Assembly: GCA_026770575.1 (NCBI GenBank)
Contig: MU657768.1
Coordinates: 7,324-28,032 of the forward strand
Direction: 5' to 3'
From: Pelagophyceae sp. CCMP2097
Taxonomy: Eukaryota > Sar > Pelagophyceae
DNA length: 20,709 nucleotides
Shown here: positions 1 through 7,713 of the stretch, in pieces
How positions within the stretch are numbered: the first letter of the stretch is position 1
Layout: every line of letters begins with the position of its first letter
Notes under the pieces: model-generated
Told to the model about the DNA's origin: nothing
What the model saw: only the letters and a program-made list of their open reading frames with translations
The model's database searches: none
Position numbers and translations under genes: made by a program

Positions 1-1736
1 TTTGTCAACGGTGTCCGTCGGGCCGGGACTTTGTGATCTTGTCGATAGCGACAGCATCGAATCATATGCAGACGACGGCGGCCCCGCGGGCGCGTTTCAC
101 GCGGAAGGGCGGGTTTACGCGGGCGACGTTCGAGAAGATTGGAGAACACGGCGATTGATCGTCACGGTGGCTACCGGTGGCGTGGAAAGCAAGCTCCCTG
201 GACCATACTGATAGACGGCGGTCGAAGACGGCGGCAACACCAGCTTCGGCGCGCTCGCGACGGTTCGCGGCGACTCCCGACCCAAGAGCTTGGGTGATGT
301 CACGACGAGAGCTCGTAGGTCATCCGGGATATGACATTGTGGAATCAAAAAAATGTCCGCTCGAATCGTGGCGACCAGTTTGGGGGTGCCGATATCGAGA
401 TTCAAAGCTGCTTGATAGACGACACACAACGACGTTTGGGGTGATGGCACGGCGAGCCGTCGGTGTCGTTGTGCTTGCGGCGGTACAAGATTAGTCCGAA
501 ATGACGCCCAACACGACTGCACCCTCGTTATGCGCGCTATGCGCGGAGAGGGCGGGGAACTCGGGGCTTGCAGTGTTGTGCGTTTCGACCCACGACCTGC
601 ACATGTCCTAAACGCAGCGGACATCCTGATAGGAAATCCGATAGGAAATCCGCTGCGATCCCGCTTGTCCTACCAAACACTTTTTGTGTGTGCGGGTAGA
701 GTTTAGAGAGACTCCGTGTTATGATCGTTGGACTGTGTTTGTGAAACAAGAACGGTCAGAATAAAGGATGTTCGGAGCTGGCTACGGCTCTGGGTTGGAG
801 GTTCGAACGCGTTTTATTCTGGCAAGTATCTTCGTTCTCACTGCACCGTCCATCTTCCTATTCGACCTCAGGCTTTCCGTGAGATCGTTCGGCTGGGCGC
901 TGATTATGATTCGAAGAACAGGATCCTCAGCGGATTCTTTACCGAACTGCCGGTTCGAAAGTTTCGTTTTCGTTGCGACGTCGCGACAGTGTCAAGGAGA
1001 GCTGCCAAGGAGGTTGCTCGCGGCACCGCGTTCTGCGCAGTGTGCGAACATCGCGGCGCGCGAGCTTCCGACCTTGCACTTGACGTCGCAACGCCGTCGT
1101 GTCCTTGTGTCACTCTTTGGCAACACGCTGTTGAAGCGAGTTTGGGTGCTCTGAGAAGGACCGGCGGAATTTGTTTTTCCTCCCACCCGCCCTACACTGA
1201 GAATAAAGGGTCAATGAAGACAGAAACGACTTTTGGATTTGACAAGGCCCCCCCTTAGAATGTGCGGAACGCTGGGTTCTTTCGCAGGACGGAGAGGTCA
1301 GAGGTGACACGGTCGTTTGGCCACGGAATTCATATGTTCACACTAGGAATTCCTAAAGAGTCGGAAATAAATAAAAGGAGAGAGAGGAAAATGAAAAGTC
1401 ATGCAGGAAGGCAATGGGGGCGGGTGCTGTCGAGGGCGAAGGATGCGACAACGTCGTAAAATCGACTATTAGATGATGCTGTAAACCCTGCAACAACCCT
1501 GTTCCAACAGGCACAGCGCACGTATAGAGAGCTTTGGTGCTCAGGAACGAAGGTTGTGAGGCCCTTGTGAATCTTCCGAGTGATCCACGTCGTCCCCATC
1601 GACGAGAAAGTAGCTCCTTCCCCATTCGGAGTCGCGTATCACCTTTCAAAGAACATATTATAATGGAAACGGAGTAGCTTTGTCGATGATGCGTCGTCGC
1701 GGAGAGCCGATAACCTGCGTATAGTCCTCAGACGTC
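1..1736. other. No supportable gene; intergenic or decayed DNA
   Basis: I see no recognisable protein family on either strand. Several ORFs of 60 to 180 codons exist (for example 728-1258 on the plus strand), but they overlap one another in different frames and lack family motifs or a believable splice pattern. Small structures are present: a 12-nt direct repeat at 628-639 and 640-651 enclosed by an 8-bp inverted repeat (614-621 with 649-656), and a purine-rich, AT-richer patch near 1360-1400. Any function is unknown. Confidence 0.5.
614..656. repeat. Short hairpin holding a 12-nt direct repeat
   Basis: GCAGCGGA at 614-621 is the exact reverse complement of TCCGCTGC at 649-656. Between and overlapping the arms, GATAGGAAATCC occurs twice back to back (628-639, 640-651). 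It could be a small regulatory site or a chance structure; there is no adjacent gene to tie it to. Confidence 0.5.
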
Positions 1737-2195
1737 GCGCATCCTTCCTCCTTTGGGCTTCACGACACGTACCGTCGCCGTTGCGGGCGTGCTGCAGCTG
1801 CGACCGAAGCGCCCGTGGCGGCCTGGCTCGCCGCCGCGGCGTCGTCGAGCCTGGGCGAGGACAAAGGTCTGCCCAAGGGGCCGTTCATTCATATGACGGG
1901 CCCGCGCATCCATCCCCCTTGGGCTCCAGGACGCACGATTGCCTTTGCGAGCGTGCTACAGCGGCGGCCGGAGCGCCCGTGGCGGCCCGGCTGGCCGTGG
2001 GTTCGCGCCTGGCGAGGATAGATGTGATCTGCCCAAGGGGCCCCTCGTTCGCATGACGGGCCCGCGCATCCTTCCCCCTTCGGGCTCCGGGAAACTCACC
2101 GTTGCCGTGTCGTGAGGGAATGGCGGCGGTGGCCGGAGCGCCCAAGGCGGCCTGGCTCGTCGTGGCGTCGCGGCGGCGGCGGGCTCGGTGAGCCG
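1737..2195. repeat. Tandem repeat, about 160-167 bp unit, nearly three copies
   Basis: Three diverged head-to-tail units start at the shared phrase GCGCATCC: 1737-1903 (167 bp), 1904-2063 (160 bp) and a partial unit 2064-2195. Each carries, in the same order, a pyrimidine-rich CTTCCCCCTT-like stretch, a block around GGAGCGCCC and GGCGGCCTGGCT and, in the two full units, GCCCAAGGGGCC followed by ATGACGGGCCC. Divergence between units is substantial, so the duplication is not very recent. All frames are interrupted within the array and I do not regard it as coding. It may be satellite-like DNA or the remains of an unknown element. Confidence 0.85.
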
Positions 2196-2504
2196 ACGAA
2201 ACTAGAAAACGTGTGTTCACGCGCAACCTCTTGAATTCCAAAACCTATCTCTCTACAATTGTAACCAGCCGTGGTGAAGGTCGAGACCCAAGTGGGTTGT
2301 GCCCCTGTTCGTCGTGGGCGGCGGCGTCCATCTTGACCACGTCGCGGTCCCGTCTGGGGACGCGACTCGATTCAGAGAATTTTGGGGAAGACTGTCGCGC
2401 GACAGCACGTTTTAATGCCGCGACGAATGATTTCGCCGCGTGCCGGTCTCGGCGCGCCTCCGTGACGCATTGACTAGGTTCCTTTGGGGAGACTCGGCAG
2501 CGCC
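2196..2504. other. Upstream region of the HIR-like gene; nothing specific seen
   Basis: This stretch separates the tandem repeat from the start codon at 2505 and presumably contains the 5' UTR and promoter of the HIR-like gene. I find no TATA-like box at a convincing distance and no recognisable family in any ORF. Confidence 0.4.
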
Positions 2505-3999
2505 ATGTCCTGCGTCCAGTGCGTCCCCACCTCCGAGGTACACCCGCGGCGTCGATCCGTCTTTCTGCAAACAAACTCGTGCCCTCTCCCGAAGAGGCAC
2601 AAAGAGCGGGTACCCTCTCGAGCGTCGCCCCCGGAGGCCGCGCACCGCGCCGGGCGCTGCCCTTTTAAAGGGGGGCGCGCCCGGCGCCGGAAAGGGGAGT
2701 GCGCCCGGCGCCAAAGCATGCTACCCGTTAACAGGTGGCCATCGTCGAACGATTCGGCAAATACGAACGCCTCGCCGGCGACGGCATCCACTTCATCTGC
2801 TACCCCATCGACACGTGCGACATCCCGCGCGGCGTCCAGAAGGGCAATCGAAAAGGACGTTCGCCCCTTTGGAAGCGCCGACGTCTGGGCGCCCTCGGCT
2901 GCGGCGCGCGACGTGTCCTTTGCAGGTTTGTCGGCAAGGTCAACCTGCGCGTGCAGAGCCTGGAAGTGCGCTGCGAGACGAAGACGCAGGACAACGTCTT
3001 TGTCGACATTGCGGTGCGTTTTTATGTTGCGGGACGGCCGCATTCGCGGGGGCGCGGCGGCGGCTCGACGGCTCGGCGCCTAGGTCTCAGTGCAGTTCTC
3101 CGTGATCCAGGAAAAGGTGTACGAGGCGTTTTACCGCCTGGCCAACCCTCGGCAGCAGATCACGGCGTGAGCTGCTTTCCAATGCTCTAGAGAGCCGCGG
3201 CGGGCCTCCCGGGAGCGCGGCGGCGCGCCGGAGCGCTCTGGGACGCGCGCGGCACGCGCTTGGACGCGCTCTGGAGCGCTTTTCACAGGTACGTCTACGA
3301 CGTGATCCGTTCGACGCTGCCGCAGTTCACGTTGGACCAAGCCTTTGAAGCCAAGGACGACATCGCGCAGGCCGTCAAGGCGGCGCTCGTGCGTCCCGCC
3401 CCGCCGCAGCCCCGGCCCGATGCGGAAACGCCCCGACGCGGCAACGCAGGGGGACATCATGCAGAGCTACGGCTATCTCATTCTGAATACCCTCGTCACC
3501 GACATGAACCCAGACGCCCGCGTCCGCAACGCCATGTGAGGCACCTGCTCTGGTGTAGCGCTGATGCCCGTGCTTTGATTTTTGCCGTAGGAACGAAATT
3601 AACGCGTCGAAGCGTCAAAAGGAAGCGGCGTACGAGAAGGCCGAGGGCGACAAAATCGTCCAGGTCAAGGCCGCCGAGGCCGAAGCAGAATCCAAGTACC
3701 TCTCCGGCGTCGGCGTCGCGCGCCAGCGCAAGGCCATCGTCGACGGCCTCCGCGACTCCATCGCCTCCTTTTCCGGTTCCGTCAAGGGCACCACGCCAAA
3801 GGACGTCGTCGACTTGCTCCTCATCACGCAATATTTTGACATGCTTAAAGACGTCGGCGTGCGGGCGAGATACCGCGCCCCCGAAACAACACTCTTGAAG
3901 AGGCCCCTCTTGAAGAGGCGCCGCCCCGCCCGCCGCGCCTCATTGTTCCTGTCACCCTAGGGCAACTGCAACACCGTCTTCGTGCCGGACTTCGAATAG
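2505..3999 (+). CDS. SPFH/band-7 protein of the hypersensitive-induced-response (HIR) type, 8 exons
   Basis: Exons are 2505-2537, 2735-2833, 2939-3013, 3084-3166, 3289-3388, 3450-3535, 3591-3858 and 3961-3999. Joined they give a 260-residue protein, close to the usual 280 to 290 for HIR proteins. The order matches the family: a short Cys-containing N-terminus (MSCVQC), [58 protein letters not shown], then a charged helix (about residues 160-195), [21 protein letters not shown], and [17 protein letters not shown] near the end. HIR and related SPFH proteins form oligomeric scaffolds on membrane microdomains; that role is family knowledge. Unlike plant HIRs there is no Gly2 for myristoylation, so Cys3 and Cys6 may be lipidated (inference). 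Intron 2 is in frame and stop-free, so its removal rests on homology: retention would add 35 residues inside the core. Confidence 0.9.
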
Positions 4000-4530
4000 C
4001 TCCGAGCACCCGGCCCCGCGCAGCGAGCAAGGCCCTCCGGAGCCAACCGCGCGCCCCGGAGCCACCTCACGCTCGGTCTGATACAGCTCGCCACCGAGCA
4101 GCCTCAAGTTTTAACTCCCTTTGATCCGAAACAGAGCCTCGCGCCCGAATGTCCCTCGCCGGACGCGCTCGGGCTGCAATCGCCCCCGATGTAGTTCATC
4201 TTCCAAGGATCCGTCCATCTTGAAAGGCGCACGACGTGCCTGTTTTCGAACTGTTATGGACGATACCCAGAGGACACGCGGCTTTGAATCGACCACGACC
4301 CTGTCACGAGAGCTCAAGAAGAATCGTCGGACACAAAAAAAAAACACAAATATGAGGCAAAATCAAGTCCAAAGTATTGGGAAATACCTCTGCAACGTAT
4401 TTTCCTCTCGAACATAGCAGGGCACCCAGGGGGCAGAGGGACGTGCATCACTCGCGACCTCTCGCAGGAGCACCCTCTGCCCAGAGCTGTAAGCTCGCGA
4501 GCACAGCAAATTTTCGTCGAACCGTTTCAC
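4000..4530. other. Intergenic region between two plus-strand genes
   Basis: It holds the 3' end of the HIR-like gene and the presumed promoter and 5' UTR of the coiled-coil gene. An A-rich run at 4336-4345 is the only compositional feature. I see no conserved ORF, RNA gene or clear repeat. Confidence 0.4.
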
Positions 4531-7317
4531 ATGATTCCAAATCCATTCCAACTTGACCAGCTGTCTTTCTCCGGGGCCCTCCGGCGGCCCTCGAGAGGGG
4601 GCATGGCGACGCGTGAGGAGGCGGTCGTCGCCCGGAAGGCGCGGCGGCACTCGGTCGATTCCGTCTCGCTGGCGGACGCCGAAGACGCGGCGATGGCCGA
4701 GGCGCTCGAGGGCCTGCGGCGCGTCGAGGGCCTCCGCGCCGCCGCGGCCCGGCGCCGCGCGGTGCGCGTGGCCGAGGCGAAAAGGGTGGCGGCCAAGGTC
4801 GAGTATCTCAAGGCAGCGGTGGGCGAGCGCGACGTGGAGCTCGAGGAGCTGCGGCTGGAGCACGAGGCAGCAGCGGCGTCGACGCGCGGTGCCGCGACGA
4901 GGGCTTTACTTGCGGCGCAGCGGAACCTCGCGGCCGTGCGGGCGCGGGGCGCGAGCGAGGTGGACGCCGCCCGCGCCGACCACGCCGAGGAGATGGAATC
5001 GGAGAAGTTGGCGCACGACCAAGCCCTCGACGCGGCCCGCGGTGACGCCGCGGGTAAGGCCTCGGAGCGGCGCGCCGGCGACGCCTCGTCGGCCGCCGCG
5101 CTCGCCACGCTGCGGGCCGAAAATCAGCGCCGCGTCGCCGCCGTCGAAGCGTCGTGGCGCGCCGACACGGAGGCGTCCGAGGCGGCGGCGCGCGAGGCGG
5201 CGGAGCAGCACGAGCGCGCCGCGGCGGCGTCCGAGGCGGCAGCGCGCGAGGCGGCGGAGCAGCGGGCCGAGAACCAGCGCCGCGTCGCCGCCGTCGAAGC
5301 GTCGTGGCGCGCCGACGCGGCGGCGTCCGAGGCAGCGGCGCGCGAGGCGGCGGAGCAGCACGAACGCGCCGCGGCGGCGTCCGAGGCGGCGGCGCGCGAG
5401 GCATCCGAGCAGCACGAGCGCGCCGCGGCGGCGTCCGAGGCGGCGGCGCGCGAGACGGCCGAGCAGCACGGGCGCGCCTGCTCTCTGCTCCGCGCGGACG
5501 CCGAGGCGGTGCAGCTGCGACTGGACCGCATGGCTACGGCGCTCGCCGAGGCGCAGGAGGACTACGAGGTCCTCGAGGCGACGAAGAACAAGGCCGACGC
5601 CGCGGCGGCAGCGCTGCGCGCGCGGGGCACCAAGCTCCACGCGCGCTTCTCGGCGCTGGCCGACGTCGAGGCGGCCGCGCGCGACGACGCCGAGCGCGCC
5701 GACGTCGAGGCGCGCGAGGCCGACGAGCGCCGCGCCCAGGCGGAGCACGACGGCCGGAAGCACGAGGCGGCGGCCGCCGCCGCGGCGTCGCAGCTCTCCT
5801 TGTCGTTGGCGGCGGCAAACGCGCGGCAGCTGCGGCTCGAGCGCGAGTTGAAGGAGCGCGAGACGGTCCACGCCGTCCAGCTCGGCGACCGCGACCGTGC
5901 AACCGCGGCGCTCCAGGCCGAGCTCGGCGGCCTCACTTCGACGTTGCAGAACCTCGTCGCCGCCAAGTTGAAGCTCGCCACGAAACAAGAAGCGCTCCTC
6001 CAAAAGCTCGCCGACCTCAAGGCGGGCGGCGCCGCCGCCGCCGCCGCAGACGACGACGCGGTGGACGGCGACGAGACGCCAAAGCTGCCGGGCGGCTTTG
6101 CGCCGGTGCCCTGCGCATCTCCCGCCGCCGCGCGCAACGACGACGACGCGTCTGGTGTCGCGGTCGCGGTGCACCTCGAAGCGGCCCCACCACATGTGAG
6201 CCCCATGAGCCCCTCTCGAGTGCTCGAGGAGCGTGCACCGCCTCGGGACGAGGCTCCTCGTCCCGAGCCTCGGCCCGAGGCCGCGGCCCCGACGGTCAAC
6301 CGCCCGTTCGAAAAGCGGGCACCGCCTCGTCCCGAGCCTCGTCTAGAGGCCGCGGCCCCGACGGTCGACCGCTTGGCTTTGCCGGAGGACCGCCCGCTTC
6401 CGCACCTCCCCTTGCTGTCGACGGCGAGTGCGGCGCCCGACTCGCCGGCGACTGCGACGCTCGACGGCGACGCGCGCGACGCGCTCGACGGCGACGTTGC
6501 CAGCATCCGGGAATTTTACCGCGACTACGACGCGGCGCGGTCCGCGAGCCCGTCGTCGCCGGGCGTCGACGCTGCTTGCGGCCCGGGCCCCGCGAAGCGC
6601 TCGGCGAAGCGGCCGGCCGAGGGTGCACAGAGGCGCCCGGCCCCGCCCACGCTCCAGCGGGATTCGCCGTACGCGCCGTACCTGGCGCCGCACGTGACGG
6701 TGCGGATGCCGCGCACGGCTTCGCCGCGGAGCCCGCGGGCGGCTGCGGTGCCCGGCTACGAACGCTCCACGGTGCTGAAATCGGAGCCGTCAAAGGCCTC
6801 GCATCCAAAGGCGCCGCGCAAGCCGGCGCTGCCAAAGGCCTCGCCCAGCAAGGTGATCTCGTTGACAAAGGCCGTCTCGTCCAAGGTCATCTCGCTGACG
6901 AAGGCGGCGTCGCGCAAGGTCATCTCGCCAAAGGCGGTTTCGCCGAACAGCCCGCGCCCCGCGCGGCCGGGCTCGGCGCCGGCCCGGCGCATCGCCAAGC
7001 GCGCGACTTTCAAGGATAAGTTTAGATCCCTGGCCGCGCCGCACCCGCGCACCAGGACCTCGTCGCTGCCTTCGCGCGTCTCCAAGGACACGGAGACGCT
7101 CGCGTCCGAGGAGACGCCCGCGTCCGAGGAGTCGTTCCACTGGCGGAACTGGCACGACCGACGGCCATTTCCCCCCGCCGCGGCGAACGGGGAACACCCA
7201 CTACCGCCGCACAGAGCCGGCAAAACCGGCAAAGTCCAGGGCCTCACTGCCGACAAAGCCTTTGGCATGAGCGTCGTAGACTGGGGAGCACCCCAGTTCT
7301 ATAAGAATGCAAACTAG
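4531..7317 (+). CDS. Large Ala-rich coiled-coil protein of unknown function
   Basis: A single open frame of 928 codons without introns. The first ATG is at 4531; an in-frame ATG at 4603 (residue 25) is also plausible, because the charged coiled coil begins soon after it. Residues about 45-510 are Ala/Glu/Arg-rich and almost free of Pro, as expected for a long coiled coil. Within it a 50-residue block (from 197 and from 247) is duplicated and followed by 17-residue units of the type ASEAAAREAAEQHERAA. Residues about 520-890 are Pro/Ser/Ala-rich and basic, with a 23-residue duplication (nt 6259-6303 and 6328-6372) and three 11-residue units of SKVISLTKAVS type (from 6847, 6880, 6913). The C-terminus has the less repetitive motifs FHWRNWHD and MSVVDWGAPQFY. 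I recognise no catalytic domain; a structural or scaffolding role is a guess. Confidence 0.75.
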   Translation: MIPNPFQLDQLSFSGALRRPSRGGMATREEAVVARKARRHSVDSVSLADAEDAAMAEALEGLRRVEGLRAAAARRRAVRVAEAKRVAAKVEYLKAAVGERDVELEELRLEHEAAAASTRGAATRALLAAQRNLAAVRARGASEVDAARADHAEEMESEKLAHDQALDAARGDAAGKASERRAGDASSAAALATLRAENQRRVAAVEASWRADTEASEAAAREAAEQHERAAAASEAAAREAAEQRAENQRRVAAVEASWRADAAASEAAAREAAEQHERAAAASEAAAREASEQHERAAAASEAAARETAEQHGRACSLLRADAEAVQLRLDRMATALAEAQEDYEVLEATKNKADAAAAALRARGTKLHARFSALADVEAAARDDAERADVEAREADERRAQAEHDGRKHEAAAAAAASQLSLSLAAANARQLRLERELKERETVHAVQLGDRDRATAALQAELGGLTSTLQNLVAAKLKLATKQEALLQKLADLKAGGAAAAAADDDAVDGDETPKLPGGFAPVPCASPAAARNDDDASGVAVAVHLEAAPPHVSPMSPSRVLEERAPPRDEAPRPEPRPEAAAPTVNRPFEKRAPPRPEPRLEAAAPTVDRLALPEDRPLPHLPLLSTASAAPDSPATATLDGDARDALDGDVASIREFYRDYDAARSASPSSPGVDAACGPGPAKRSAKRPAEGAQRRPAPPTLQRDSPYAPYLAPHVTVRMPRTASPRSPRAAAVPGYERSTVLKSEPSKASHPKAPRKPALPKASPSKVISLTKAVSSKVISLTKAASRKVISPKAVSPNSPRPARPGSAPARRIAKRATFKDKFRSLAAPHPRTRTSSLPSRVSKDTETLASEETPASEESFHWRNWHDRRPFPPAAANGEHPLPPHRAGKTGKVQGLTADKAFGMSVVDWGAPQFYKNAN
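5119..5478 (+). repeat. Coding repeat: 150-nt duplication plus 51-nt units
   Basis: The 150 nt at 5119-5268 is repeated at 5269-5418 with few changes, beginning each time with codons for ENQRRVAAVEASWRAD. Within and after it, a 51-nt unit encoding ASEAAAREAAEQHERAA recurs about five times up to 5478. It lengthens the coiled coil in multiples of a near-heptad unit and is a likely site of length variation between strains. Confidence 0.85.
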
Positions 7318-7713
7318 ATGCAAGGGTCCACGCATGCTGGGGAGGGCCACCGCTCGAGCACAGCGGAAGTCTACCGAATCGCATGCCAGTGTGCTCGCCG
7401 CAATCGCCTCCGATCGTGCTAGAATGGGACAGTCGCAGTTGCTTGCTTAAAATCCACCCTGGGTGGGGCTTTACACCGGAGGGGTCTATGCAGTTGACAC
7501 TTAGCTCGATGGTAGTCGCTTTGACGAACATTTTCTAATGCAATCTTTCTGCGAAGAATGGGCGTTCTGTCAATTGTTCTTCCCAGAGCCGAGTCCGGGT
7601 GCCGCGGCCTTGGGCCGGCGCTGTGGCCGCGCGCAAGCAGTCTGTGTAAAAGTATGTAAGCATAAAATTAAGGGTAGAATCATGCAGCTGCATGCTGCGT
7701 CCGGCCCCTGGGA
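7318..7713. other. Convergent intergenic region with a dispersed repeat and a palindrome
   Basis: This holds the 3' ends of the plus-strand coiled-coil gene and the minus-strand LPMO-chitinase gene. It contains one copy of a 24-nt sequence found again at 17308-17331, followed here by a CCACCC-T-GGGTGG palindrome. A perfect 14-nt palindrome CATGCAGCTGCATG lies at 7681-7694, just after the chitinase stop codon in that gene's direction; it may take part in 3' end formation, but that is speculation. The plus-strand ORF starting at 7538 shadows the chitinase gene. Confidence 0.5.
7438..7461 (+). repeat. 24-nt dispersed repeat, copy 1
   Basis: It begins GTTGCTTGCTTAAAATCC and is identical over 24 nt to 17308-17331, about 9.9 kb away. 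It ends within an odd palindrome (CCACCC-T-GGGTGG), so it may be half of a hairpin-type element whose other arm is lost. In both places it lies in intergenic DNA. Confidence 0.8.

Noticed and set aside
1..500. Possible decayed retroelement fragment
   Set aside because: Short Arg/Ser-rich frames looked superficially gag- or integrase-like, but no catalytic motif or reverse-transcriptase signature is present.
728..1258. Plus-strand ORF of 176 codons and its overlapping 128-codon neighbour
   Set aside because: Both frames are open over the same DNA, neither has a recognisable motif, and the flanks show no convincing exon structure.
4906..6195. Long minus-strand ORF of 429 codons opposite the coiled-coil gene
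   Set aside because: It is a GC-driven shadow of the 928-codon plus-strand frame, Arg/Gly/Leu-rich with no motifs. The same applies to the other long overlapping frames between 4553 and 7019.
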